Shown one piece after another: positions 16,987 through 25,269 of a DNA stretch of 64,000 bases. The notes below the pieces were generated by a model that worked only from the letters and a program-made list of their open reading frames with translations, was not told where the DNA came from and ran no database searches. Position numbers and translations under genes: made by a program. How positions within the stretch are numbered: position 1 is the first letter of the stretch; every line of letters begins with the position of its first letter. Origin of the DNA: Vibrio sp. CAU 1672 (GTDB taxonomy: Bacteria > Pseudomonadota > Gammaproteobacteria > Enterobacterales > Vibrionaceae). The DNA is taken from NCBI RefSeq assembly GCF_029223195.1, contig NZ_JARHUF010000022.1, forward strand, positions 1-64,000. The letters are read 5' to 3'.

Positions 16987-17771
16987 TGAAGACTCCATTC
17001 TTAACAGCATTAAAAAGCGATTTTTACACTGGCGAATCACTTCACCAACAGACGTGTTTTTATATTCTTCAGCAACCTACCCTAAACAGGTCTTTATATT
17101 TTAAGTTAAACGAGAAATATTACATTTCAAATAAAAATACAATTTATTTGCATAAGATTGATTTACCTCTCACTTGCAATGAAATGTTAATCGATCGTTA
17201 AATTGCAGTAAGCCAATGAAATTTAAGGCTTATTTTTAATGATATGCTTCATTTTATCCCAAAAAATACCTTTAAACTCAATGAGTTGCACATTATTGCA
17301 ACAAGATTTCATTCAATCGTGGCTAAAGACCTTTTCTAGCGTATATCTCAGGCTAGTAACAAAATAATCAAAAATGACAATCTTTATTATTTGTGAGTGT
17401 GCGGATTTTTCTTAATTATTGATAATAAAGAAAAATAAATGCAAGATATTCGAGAGCGTTGTGAGTTAATTAACAAACAGATAAATACTATATAGTTATC
17501 TAAGCCGTTCTAATACTAACAGAGTAATTATTCAATTCTATTAAATGATACTGGCCACGCCATTCACTTTATTAATGTGAACATATTAATGAACAAACAT
17601 AGTGCAACGTGCACCAATATGATATTAGTGTTTAACTTTCCTTCCCATTCCATTAAATGCCAGAAAAATATAATTTTCAGGTTTATCATCGGCCAGATAG
17701 AGTTGGTATCCCCCAACAATTTGCACTATCTTAGGCGCTAACATTAGGCACTAACGGAATTTTCAAACTGA
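16987..17771. promoter_or_regulatory. AT-rich control region upstream of the pha operon
   Basis: A 785-bp region without convincing genes. Visible elements are a 6-bp inverted repeat GTTGCA/TGCAAC at 17285-17302 and TTATTGATAA at 17416-17425. The latter equals one arm of the LuxR/SmcR-type quorum-sensing operator but lacks a good second arm. In V. harveyi PHB synthesis is quorum-regulated, so the half-match is notable but weak. The long AT-rich stretch is consistent with complex or H-NS-type control. Confidence 0.35.
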
Positions 17772-18392
17772 ATGAACACCACACTACTTGGCATGTTTAT
17801 ACCGACTTTCTTTTTAGTATCGATTACTCCGGGCATGTGTATGACCCTCGCTCTTACCTTAGGTATGAGCATCGGCTACCGCCGTGCTTTGTGGATGATG
17901 ATCGGTGAGTTAGTCGGCGTTGCGCTGGTTTCTGTGTCTGCTGTTTTAGGGATTGCCGCTATTATGTTGAGTCATCCTTGGTTGTTTACCACACTCAAAC
18001 TGCTTGGCGGCGGGTATTTGTTCTACCTCGGTATAGAGATGTGGCGCTCGAAAGGGAAACTGGCGGTCAGTGCCGACAACGAAACCGCTCTGCCGGCCGG
18101 TAATTGGGAACTCGTGTTGCAGGGCTTTATCACTGCGATCGCTAACCCGAAAGGCTGGGCATTTATGATTTCCCTGCTTCCGCCTTTTATTGATCAAAGT
18201 AACGACCTTGCTCCGCAATTGATCGTCTTGGTTTCTATCATTCTATTGTTTGAGTTCATTTGTATGTCACTCTATGCAACCGGTGGTAAAGGATTGAAAC
18301 GCGCGCTCAGCCAATCTAAGAATGTACGCATGATGAACCGTGTCGCCGGCACTTTAATGATGGGAGTGGGAATTTGGCTGCTGCTAAGCTAG
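17772..18392 (+). CDS. LysE/RhtB-family amino-acid exporter
   Basis: A 206-residue inner-membrane protein with about six hydrophobic segments. The family signature is present near the N-terminus (FLVSITPGMCMTLALTLGMSIGYRRAL), and a second conserved motif with a proline in the membrane (ITAIANPKGWAFMISLLPPF) follows near 120. Its substrate cannot be told; relatives export threonine, homoserine, lysine or leucine. It stands alone. Confidence 0.9.
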   Translation: MNTTLLGMFIPTFFLVSITPGMCMTLALTLGMSIGYRRALWMMIGELVGVALVSVSAVLGIAAIMLSHPWLFTTLKLLGGGYLFYLGIEMWRSKGKLAVSADNETALPAGNWELVLQGFITAIANPKGWAFMISLLPPFIDQSNDLAPQLIVLVSIILLFEFICMSLYATGGKGLKRALSQSKNVRMMNRVAGTLMMGVGIWLLLS

Positions 18393-18700
18393 CCATAAAT
18401 TAAGCAGCATGAAGGCTTTTCTCTACAAGACAAAACCATCACTACGTAACATATGGGATTATCAAACCAGAATTTAGGTTGTCAACGTCTGTTCTGGTGA
18501 ACATTAAGAGGAATCATTTGTAATAAATGAAGACGATTTCTCTAAGCCTCTTCAGTCGATAAAATACAAAGGTTATAGCCCAGCCAGGTTAACTCAGGTT
18601 GAAACCATGACTTGTTCGCAGGTCATTGAGTTTCACCTTGAGGAGATACAACATCGTTAGATGTGTACAAAATAACACCCAATGCCTGCCCCATAAATAT
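18393..18700. other. Gap with a possible relic reading frame
   Basis: From 18508 to 18660 one forward frame is open for 50 codons and reads like protein (for example KPLQSIKYKGYSPARLTQVE, then EFHLEEIQHR and a stop). It has no acceptable start before a methionine at 18607 and lies just after a TAA. It may be the decayed end of a lost gene. Nothing else is recognisable. Confidence 0.2.
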
Positions 18701-18726
18701 AAGCACCACTCTAGCCAGTGGTGCTT
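18701..18726. terminator. Hairpin after secF2
   Basis: A perfect 10-bp stem (AAGCACCACT with AGTGGTGCTT) has a 6-nt loop. It is 15 bp past the secF stop. The following bases on the minus strand are AT-rich (ATATTTAT) but not a clean T run, so termination strength is uncertain. Confidence 0.6.
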
Positions 18727-18740
18727 GTCCGTTCGGGAAA

Positions 18741-19643
18741 CTAAGGTGCCGTGTCAATTTCAACCGGCAAATAGTGTTTAGGCTCCAGCTTCAACCACTC
18801 CGGCAAAACCGTACCAATAGAAATGGATGACCATGTACCAGAAAGTACGCCAATAAACATAGCAGTAGCGAAACCAGCCAGTGCAGCGCCGCCCATCATC
18901 CATAGCGCACCTACAGTGATCAAGGTTGTTCCGGATGTCACCATGGTACGCGAGAACGTCGCCAGTACCGCTTCGTCGTTGATTTGCTCTGTTTTCCAAC
19001 TTTGCTTCGCCACGAGTAGTTCACGAATACGGTCAGCGATGATGATCGAGTCGTTCAGTGAGTAACCCAGAATCGCCAAAATCGCAGCAAATACCGTCAG
19101 GTTGAACTCCATTTGCGTAATAGCAAAAAAGCCCAGAACCAAGATGACGTCATGCGCCAACGCAAACAGAGAGCCGCTTGCTAAGCGCCACTCAAAACGA
19201 ATACACAAATATCCAAGAATCATCAGCACCGATACCAATAATGCCAGCCCTCCCTGATCAAACAGCTCCTGACCCACTTGCGCGCCAACAATGCTATTAC
19301 TCACAACTTCTGTTTGATGAGAAATAGATTTTAAAACATCTGCCACACCTGGTCTTGTTTGGCCATCTTCAGGCGCCGAGTACCGAATTACCCAACGGCC
19401 ATCTTCTCCCGAGCGGGTGACCGAAGCTGATTCATCCAACTTTGATTGCAGCACATTTAGCAAATCGTGGTTGGTTAGCTGTTTATCCACTTTAACTTCT
19501 GTAACCATACCACCTGTGAAATCAAGGCCTAGATTCAGCCCTTGTATCCCCAGGGCAACCAGAGAAAGAACCGTCAGTACTACCGAAACCAACGTCGTGA
19601 AATAACGAATTTTACGAATATTTTGTTTTAACATTTCAACCAT
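18741..19643 (-). CDS. secF2: SecF paralogue (SecDF2 complex)
   Basis: With SecD it forms the proton- or sodium-motive-force-driven subunit that pulls preproteins through SecYEG. The 300 residues contain six membrane segments, the periplasmic P4 domain (about 35-125), GLDFTGGMVTEV after TM1, and the conserved YSLNDSIIIADRIRE motif of TM4-5. It starts 2 bp after the secD stop. This pair is preceded by a vemP-type gene and not by yajC, so it is the second Vibrio SecDF set. Confidence 0.94.
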   Translation of the reverse strand: MVEMLKQNIRKIRYFTTLVSVVLTVLSLVALGIQGLNLGLDFTGGMVTEVKVDKQLTNHDLLNVLQSKLDESASVTRSGEDGRWVIRYSAPEDGQTRPGVADVLKSISHQTEVVSNSIVGAQVGQELFDQGGLALLVSVLMILGYLCIRFEWRLASGSLFALAHDVILVLGFFAITQMEFNLTVFAAILAILGYSLNDSIIIADRIRELLVAKQSWKTEQINDEAVLATFSRTMVTSGTTLITVGALWMMGGAALAGFATAMFIGVLSGTWSSISIGTVLPEWLKLEPKHYLPVEIDTAP

Positions 19644-19645
19644 GA

Positions 19646-21484
19646 TTAAACCCTCACATCACGACGGCCATCTCGGCCCCAAATTAAGTTGATCATTGCC
19701 CGGGAAGCAAATACGCCAGTGAACATACTGGTTAACAGACCCAGCCCCAGCGTCAACGCAAAACCCTGAATGGGGCCGTTGCCGATCGCGTACAGAATTA
19801 CAGCCGTGATCATAGTGGTAATGTTGGCATCAAGAATGGTTGCGAATGCACTATCGAAACCAAGGTCAATCGCTTGCGCAAAAATACGACCTTCGCGCAT
19901 TTTGTCCTTAATACGTTCGAAAATGATGACATTTGTATCGACCGCCATACCAACCGTCAGAACCAAGCCAGCGATACCTGGCAGAGTTAGCACCGCACCA
20001 GGCAGCAGTGCTATCAGACCAAGTAAACATAGCATGTTGGCACATAGTGCTGCGTTTGCTACCCAACCTAAACGGCGGTACCAGAGTGCCATAAATGTCA
20101 GGGTCAGCCCCATGCCCAACGCTAGCGCAGCAAAACCGTTTTGAATGTTTTCCGCCCCCAAAGAAGCGCCGATAGTACGCTCTTCAACAATCGTTACCGG
20201 AGCGGTAAGAGACCCCGCACGCAAAAGCAGCGCTAGTTGTTGTGCCTCATCCATGCTACCGGCACCAGTAATGCGGAACTGACTCCCCAGTTGGGATTGA
20301 ATGGTTGCCACACTAATCACGCGCTCACTGCGCTCGGTCATACCACGTGCATTGGTTTTATATTCACGGTAAACCGTCGCCATTTGCTTACCAATGTGCG
20401 TCGCTGAAAAGTCACTCATCTTCTTCCCTCCAGCATGATCCAGAGAGATATTGACTTCTGACATTCCCATTTTGTCCACACCAGACCGAGCATTCACAAT
20501 ATGCTCACCAGTTAATACCGGACGCTTTGACAATATAACAATGCGACCGTCATTATCCTGTAGCTCCAAATCTTGGCTGGTGCGAGCCTGAGCGGCATCT
20601 TTGACTTCATAAAACGCCAGACTTGCAGTTGCTCCGATTACATTTTTCGCTTGTGCCGGATCTTGCACACCGGGCAGCTCAATACGAATGCTCTCCTTAC
20701 CCTGGCGCTGAACCAAGGCTTCAGTAATTCCCAGCTCTTCAATGCGCCCGCGCATGATCTTCAAGTTCTGCTGCAATGTTGTGGTCTGGAACTCCTGGAT
20801 GTTCTGTTCACTTGGTTGAAGCGTGAAACCACGGCCTGAGCTTATCATTTGCCAGCCAGGGTAGTTTTGATGAATAAACTGGCTGGCTGCTTTCAGACCC
20901 GTTTCGTTTTCACTGCTTAGTGCGATTTGATTGCGTGCTTCGGCACGAACTTGAACGCCACGGATGCGTTGTTCACGCAGGCTTGCTTTGATCTCATCCA
21001 CAAGCGCATCACGTTGTTCTTCAAACGCTTTGTTCACGTCGACATTCAATAGGAACTGCACACCGCCACGAAGGTCAAGACCCAACTTGATAGGATTAAA
21101 ACCCATTTCATTTAACCATTCCGGAGCCACGGATACGTAGGAAAACGAGATGCTGTCCTCTTTGTTTAGCTCCTGACCCAGCAAAGTCCGGGCTTTGCTT
21201 TGTTCGTTTTCATCTTCAAAGACTATGGTGGTTTTACCACCTTTCTCGACGATTTGAGATGCGGAAATATGGTTAGATTTAAGCAATTGATCGAGCTGAA
21301 CTACTGACATCGGACTGTTACTTTGCCCGGCGAATGCCACCTGAATCGAAGGCTGCTCACCAAACCAGGTTGGGATAGCACTAAGGGTTAAGATAATAAT
21401 GGTCGTAATAAGCACGACGTATTTCCATGCTGAGTAATGATTCAGCACTTTTCTGTTCTTTTTTGGTGTTGGTGTTTTCTTCAT
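19646..21484 (-). CDS. secD2: SecD paralogue (SecDF2 complex)
   Basis: A 612-residue membrane protein with TM1 near 20-38, the large periplasmic P1 domain (GLDLRGGVQFLLNVD base) and five C-terminal segments. The ion-coupling aspartate lies in TVGMAVDTNVIIFERIKDK. The start ATG lies 10 nt after AAGGGA, which overlaps the 3' arm of a 7-bp hairpin (21498-21515). In V. alginolyticus, translation of secD2 is induced when ribosomes stall on vemP and open such a structure. The order vemP-secD2-secF2 is the same here. Confidence 0.94.
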   Translation of the reverse strand: MKKTPTPKKNRKVLNHYSAWKYVVLITTIIILTLSAIPTWFGEQPSIQVAFAGQSNSPMSVVQLDQLLKSNHISASQIVEKGGKTTIVFEDENEQSKARTLLGQELNKEDSISFSYVSVAPEWLNEMGFNPIKLGLDLRGGVQFLLNVDVNKAFEEQRDALVDEIKASLREQRIRGVQVRAEARNQIALSSENETGLKAASQFIHQNYPGWQMISSGRGFTLQPSEQNIQEFQTTTLQQNLKIMRGRIEELGITEALVQRQGKESIRIELPGVQDPAQAKNVIGATASLAFYEVKDAAQARTSQDLELQDNDGRIVILSKRPVLTGEHIVNARSGVDKMGMSEVNISLDHAGGKKMSDFSATHIGKQMATVYREYKTNARGMTERSERVISVATIQSQLGSQFRITGAGSMDEAQQLALLLRAGSLTAPVTIVEERTIGASLGAENIQNGFAALALGMGLTLTFMALWYRRLGWVANAALCANMLCLLGLIALLPGAVLTLPGIAGLVLTVGMAVDTNVIIFERIKDKMREGRIFAQAIDLGFDSAFATILDANITTMITAVILYAIGNGPIQGFALTLGLGLLTSMFTGVFASRAMINLIWGRDGRRDVRV

Positions 21485-21493
21485 GTAAACATC

Positions 21494-21515
21494 ATCCCTT
21501 CACTTATCAGTGAAG
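21494..21515 (-). promoter_or_regulatory. Hairpin occluding the secD2 ribosome-binding site
   Basis: CTTCACT and AGTGAAG form a perfect 7-bp stem with a 4-nt loop. Its 3' arm on the minus strand continues into GAAGGGAT, the only ribosome site for secD2. Further upstream GCAATC (about 21608) and GATTGC (about 21549) could pair over a longer range. The expected behaviour is opening by a ribosome stalled at the vemP 3' end; the exact fold is not computed here. Confidence 0.6.
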
Positions 21516-21652
21516 TTTCAATTAATTAGCTTCAAGACACGACAAAGCAATCACCTGACACTAAGCAGGTGCGGAGTAGTCAGAGCCGCTTACAGCCCTG
21601 TTAAGTAAGATTGCCGTGTTAAGAATGCACAAGTTGTGCAAAGTAATGATGT

Positions 21653-22135
21653 CTAGGCAGAAAACTGACTATTGAGCGCAACATACATGGCATTGGTATC
21701 TTTCCAGCCGGAAATACGATAGTCGCCAACAAAATGGTTAAAGGTAGACAGGCTTTGACGCCAGCTAATATCCACCAAGCTGTAAGCGTAGCCTGCATCT
21801 GCATAGAAAGGTGCAGTTAAATCGCTAACCACATCAACATGCTCATCGTCGATATTCTCACGCAGGTGGGATGACCAGCGTTGAGAATTCATGATGGCAA
21901 ACGAATCTTGGTTTGCGTGACCTTCAGAGACGGGAGACTGCGTGGTTGGTTCTGTTAGCTCAGTAACATCGACCGGAGAATTCGATGCAGATTGACTGAC
22001 CGTAAAAGGTTGCAGCAATGAGAGGTGAGGTAAGTGAACTGTTTGTCCACCCTGCGCAGCAGCCAACGCCGACATTGGCAACAACGCCATTGCGAGAAAC
22101 AGTAAAAACAGTTTTCTAACGTTAATCCAAGGCAT
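21653..22135 (-). CDS. vemP: VemP-type translation-arrest secretion monitor
   Basis: A 160-residue secreted polypeptide with a signal peptide (about 7-27, cleavage after ALA or AAA). The C-terminus carries the arrest sequence HFVGDYRISGWKDTNAM followed by YVALNSQFSA, with W144 and Q157 matching, offset by one, the W143 and Q156 reported for V. alginolyticus VemP (159 residues). There the nascent chain stalls its own ribosome unless it is pulled by the Sec machinery, and stalling switches on the downstream secDF2. It directly precedes secD2 on the minus strand with a 168-bp gap. The middle part is not conserved-looking. Confidence 0.92.
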   Translation of the reverse strand: MPWINVRKLFLLFLAMALLPMSALAAAQGGQTVHLPHLSLLQPFTVSQSASNSPVDVTELTEPTTQSPVSEGHANQDSFAIMNSQRWSSHLRENIDDEHVDVVSDLTAPFYADAGYAYSLVDISWRQSLSTFNHFVGDYRISGWKDTNAMYVALNSQFSA

Positions 22136-22156
22136 GACAGCTCACAAACAACAAAA

Positions 22157-22182
22157 CGGGCAGAGTTGTTTCACTCTGCCCG
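22157..22182 (-). terminator. Hairpin between the SH3-domain gene and vemP
   Basis: A perfect 10-bp stem (CGGGCAGAGT with ACTCTGCCCG) and 6-nt loop is followed on the minus strand by TTTTGTTGTTTG. It ends the upstream SH3-domain gene. It also lies only about 20 bp before the vemP start codon, so vemP would need a promoter inside this short space, or the hairpin is leaky or regulated. Confidence 0.75.
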
Positions 22183-22280
22183 CTGATAGTATTCCTATTG
22201 CTTATGGTAAACAACTAAAAAGTTATAAATCTCTGCTTCGGTTCCTCGCAACCACTGTTAAGCAAACGATCACAAGGTAT

Positions 22281-22952
22281 TCACCGATAGAATAATTCAC
22301 CGGTATCCACGTCTAAATAGATTTTATGCTCTTGATTCAGGCCGCCGCAATAAATGAAATACACCTTACGCTGCTGATAAGTGACTGAACGCACCCAACC
22401 ACCTAACTCTTCAAAATCACTGGGGTCACACGTTCTATCATCTAACAACTGTTGGGTTTTATTACGGAACATATCCAGGTACAACTGCAAATCATCGGAT
22501 TTTTGCAGGTAAGTATCGAGTATTTCCAGGCGCTCTTGTTCTTTAATTATTGGCTCAGCATCGGAAACACCATCTTGATAAATCCACTCGGCGGTTTCTT
22601 CTCCACCTTCTTCATAAACCAGATAATCCGAGATACGAAACCAGCCGTTGACTTTCTCCAATACGGCGACTTCTTCACCCTTGTACAGTTTGTCCACCAA
22701 CAAAGCCGAAGTACTGGGTTTATTGAACACATCAATACTACGTTCAATGACATAGTAATCGGTAATTTCAGCCGGACCGGCTTCCAGATCCAAAATGGGT
22801 TTAAGCGGCTCTGACTCTGATGAAGCTTCCTTTGGCACATCAACTGGCGTGTCGGCTGGTAACTCTTCAGTTTGCATAAAGAAAAAATAATACCCGGCTC
22901 CTGCACTGCCTAATATCAGCAGAACTACCACTGCAATGATAATCTTCTTCAT
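22281..22952 (-). CDS. Membrane-anchored SH3-domain protein
   Basis: A 223-residue protein with an N-terminal anchor (MKKIIIAVVVLLILGSAGAGYYFF), an acidic proline-rich linker, and a bacterial SH3-like region around 70-130 (VFNKPSTSALLVDKLYKGEE and GWFRISDYLVYEEG). A unique C-terminal domain contains two cysteines (DDRTCDP, IYCGG). The ATG at 22952 with GAAGGAAG upstream is chosen over an earlier one. It probably faces the periplasm. Function is unknown. Confidence 0.8.
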   Translation of the reverse strand: MKKIIIAVVVLLILGSAGAGYYFFFMQTEELPADTPVDVPKEASSESEPLKPILDLEAGPAEITDYYVIERSIDVFNKPSTSALLVDKLYKGEEVAVLEKVNGWFRISDYLVYEEGGEETAEWIYQDGVSDAEPIIKEQERLEILDTYLQKSDDLQLYLDMFRNKTQQLLDDRTCDPSDFEELGGWVRSVTYQQRKVYFIYCGGLNQEHKIYLDVDTGELFYR

Positions 22953-23047
22953 TTTTACTTCCTTCGCTGAGCCCATACTCAACCAGACCAGCACCGTTGC
23001 TGTGACAATCTATACTAAAGAGAGCCCCGACCTATACACATACTACG

Positions 23048-23596
23048 ATGATGAATTCGCTTAAATGGCTGTTATTGGTTAATTTGCTTTGTCACGATGC
23101 CATCGCCGGCATCGGGTGTAACGAGTCTTCCTGGAATGACAATCTTACCCGTTTCAGAGCGCTAGAGTCCAACTTCAATCAACACGCCGAGACTTTTAAC
23201 CAGTTATTGGCTGAACATAATCAACGCCAACTGCTATCGCAGGAATTTTCTCAACATGAACTCGTGCTATTGTGGCGTGCCCAAGCTAACGTCAATATAT
23301 TCAAGCGGCAATTACAAGCAGCTAAACAGTACAGCCAACAACTGAATACAAAAGCAAACGAGATAGCAAATCTTACCAAGCTCTCCGACTCCATCACCCA
23401 AACTTGGGTAGAAATCGCAGATCATTGCCAACGTCACGGGTCAAAAACCAATCAGATATCGGCTGAGTGGTATAGCATTACCACTCAACAATTACACCGT
23501 GACATTAAGCAATTGCACGCACAATATTTATCTCTGGCCCTCCTTTATGACAAAGAAGCAGATGCGCTATCTGATGCACAACACCTAAGCAATTGA
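23048..23596 (+). CDS. Secreted helical protein of unknown function
   Basis: Encodes 182 residues starting with a hydrophobic signal (SLKWLLLVNLLCHDAIAG) and then almost entirely charged, glutamine-rich helices suggesting a coiled coil (QLLAEHNQRQLLSQEF, AKQYSQQLNTKANEIANL). Two cysteines near 24 and 128 could form a disulfide. It is divergent from the SH3-domain gene with about 95 bp between starts. I do not recognise a family. Confidence 0.65.
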   Translation: MMNSLKWLLLVNLLCHDAIAGIGCNESSWNDNLTRFRALESNFNQHAETFNQLLAEHNQRQLLSQEFSQHELVLLWRAQANVNIFKRQLQAAKQYSQQLNTKANEIANLTKLSDSITQTWVEIADHCQRHGSKTNQISAEWYSITTQQLHRDIKQLHAQYLSLALLYDKEADALSDAQHLSN

Positions 23597-23771
23597 GCTG
23601 GATGCTGTTTTTCTTTGGCTAAATCAATAGCTGAGCAACATTCAACCAACTAGACAGAATATTCGAGATCTACGTCACAATAATACTTTACTAATGCACG
23701 GTTTTTGGGTACTGTATCTATAAACAAATTTTAATAAAAATTCACATTTGGCTGGAGACAACAAAGAGCGC

Positions 23772-24002
23772 ATGATTATCAATCGTATGAATAATATGGA
23801 TCGCCCCGATTCTACGCATGCCAAGTTTTTGTCAGTAGTTAGGCACGTTAAACAGTTCGGTTCAATCAGCGAATTGGACTTATGTAAAATATTTGGTGAA
23901 ACTATCTGGAGCGATGGAAGGGAATACCACTCAGCAGCATTTTCATTTCGAATAGACCGCCTTACTGGTAGCTGTGAAATATCCAATTATAAGCGTCAGT
24001 AA
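23772..24002 (+). CDS. Small hypothetical protein
   Basis: About 76 residues from the ATG at 23772; upstream TTG and downstream ATG starts are also possible because no ribosome site is decisive. The middle (FLSVVRHVKQFGSISELDLCKIFGETI) looks like a helix-turn-helix-sized fold, followed by a short beta-rich tail ending in RLTGSCEISNYKRQ. It has no signal peptide. It is convergent with the methyltransferase and shares its terminator. Function is unknown. Confidence 0.5.
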   Translation: MIINRMNNMDRPDSTHAKFLSVVRHVKQFGSISELDLCKIFGETIWSDGREYHSAAFSFRIDRLTGSCEISNYKRQ

Positions 24003-24016
24003 AACATAAAATTACC

Positions 24017-24046
24017 GAAGCGGAGTCAGTCATCTGGCTCCGCTTC
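24017..24046. terminator. Shared hairpin between convergent genes
   Basis: A 13-bp stem (one G-T wobble) with a 4-nt loop, GAAGCGGAGTCAG pairing with CTGGCTCCGCTTC, is followed by TTTG on the plus strand. Its right half is also the last six codons and stop of the methyltransferase gene. Confidence 0.7.
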
Positions 24047-24649
24047 TTTGATCATCGCAATAGTAAAATCATGTTCTGAGTAGCCCTCTATCAATTCACT
24101 CTGTGGGCATAAATAACGGCAATACCTCAATACCCCTTGCTTATTATGCGACTCTAACAACTGCATGTTGGGCAGTTTTGCCTGATCAAGCAGGTTAAAC
24201 ACACAAGCCCGATTAGATGCCTGATACATCTTCTTGATCATCTCTGCGGTATGATCGGCCTGAGAAGATTGATAGTTAAGCGACCCCGAAACAACCACAT
24301 AATCAGATTGCGGTAAAGGCATGCGGGAAAAATCACCACGAATAAAGCGTGCCGGTGTTACAAACTGACGTCTTCTCGCCTCTCGGATAAAGCTTCTCTG
24401 CTGATCGATCCCGACATACTCTGCAGGACGCATACTACCAGCCTCAATAAACGCCAATAAATCCCCAAAACCACAGCCGAGATCCAACACGGAGCGGCCG
24501 TCAAAATGGCATGCACGGCTCAATGCTTCAAAACGCGTAACCTGACTGTGCTCATCCTGCCAGCCCAATACCTTCGCTCGCTGAGAGCCAAACTGTTTAG
24601 AGCGTTTACGGTGATAATTGGCAATACGTAATCTATCAATTAATTTCAT
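24026..24649 (-). CDS. SAM-dependent methyltransferase (class I)
   Basis: A 207-residue protein with the Rossmann-type motif I VLDLGCGFGDLLAFIE (about 55-70), the acidic motif YVGIDQQ and a motif-III-like region around PQSDYVVVSGSLNYQ. A basic N-terminus (RLRIANYHRKRSKQFGSQRAKVLG) may bind nucleic acid or another acidic partner. The substrate cannot be inferred. It lies 18 bp downstream of an Lrp-family regulator on the same strand and is likely cotranscribed. Confidence 0.88.
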   Translation of the reverse strand: MKLIDRLRIANYHRKRSKQFGSQRAKVLGWQDEHSQVTRFEALSRACHFDGRSVLDLGCGFGDLLAFIEAGSMRPAEYVGIDQQRSFIREARRRQFVTPARFIRGDFSRMPLPQSDYVVVSGSLNYQSSQADHTAEMIKKMYQASNRACVFNLLDQAKLPNMQLLESHNKQGVLRYCRYLCPQSELIEGYSEHDFTIAMIKEAEPDD

Positions 24650-24667
24650 AGCTACTACTGTGGGATA

Positions 24668-25123
24668 CTAACAATATATCGGCAACGAACTGTTGCCTTT
24701 TACTTGTCTGATTGCCAGATGAGTATGGATATCTTTCACATTCTCCAGTCGCTGCAGTTTACGAGTAAAAGACTCATACCCCATTAAGTCCTTACTCACC
24801 ACTTCTAACAAGTAGTCATATGCACCAGATACAACATTGCAGGATATTACTTCTTCCATTTCTAATATTGCCTGTTCAAATTCATCAATCGAATTGGCCT
24901 GATGATTGTTAAGGCTGACTTCAACAAAAACGGTCATGGCGATACCCGCTTTCTCACGAGAAATAACTGCCCGGTACCCACGAACAATCCCCTGTTGCTC
25001 AAGCCGTTTTATTCTTCTGGCACAAGGGGACGACGATAAACCGACATGATCGGCAAGCTCACTTGTGGTCAATGTCGAATCTTTTTGCAGCAGACTTACT
25101 AGCTGCTTATCTATTCTATCCAT
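24668..25123 (-). CDS. Lrp/AsnC-family transcriptional regulator
   Basis: 151 residues with the N-terminal winged HTH (LTTSELADHVGLSSSPCARRIKRLEQQGIV, about 18-47) and the C-terminal RAM/AsnC ligand-binding domain (FVEVSLNNHQ, ISCNVVSGAYDYLLEVV). It is divergent from an EamA transporter with 146 bp between starts, a common pairing for a regulator of an amino-acid exporter. The effector is unknown. Confidence 0.92.
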   Translation of the reverse strand: MDRIDKQLVSLLQKDSTLTTSELADHVGLSSSPCARRIKRLEQQGIVRGYRAVISREKAGIAMTVFVEVSLNNHQANSIDEFEQAILEMEEVISCNVVSGAYDYLLEVVSKDLMGYESFTRKLQRLENVKDIHTHLAIRQVKGNSSLPIYC

Positions 25124-25269
25124 AACTAACTTCAGCCAATTTTTGGCACATTGGGTGGAAATTTGAGTGATTTTTGCTAATTACCCATTTATTACTAATT
25201 GATTTTGCCACCATTGGACCATGCTTTCACCTCATAATTAACAAATAATTCACACAAGGATAAAGCACT

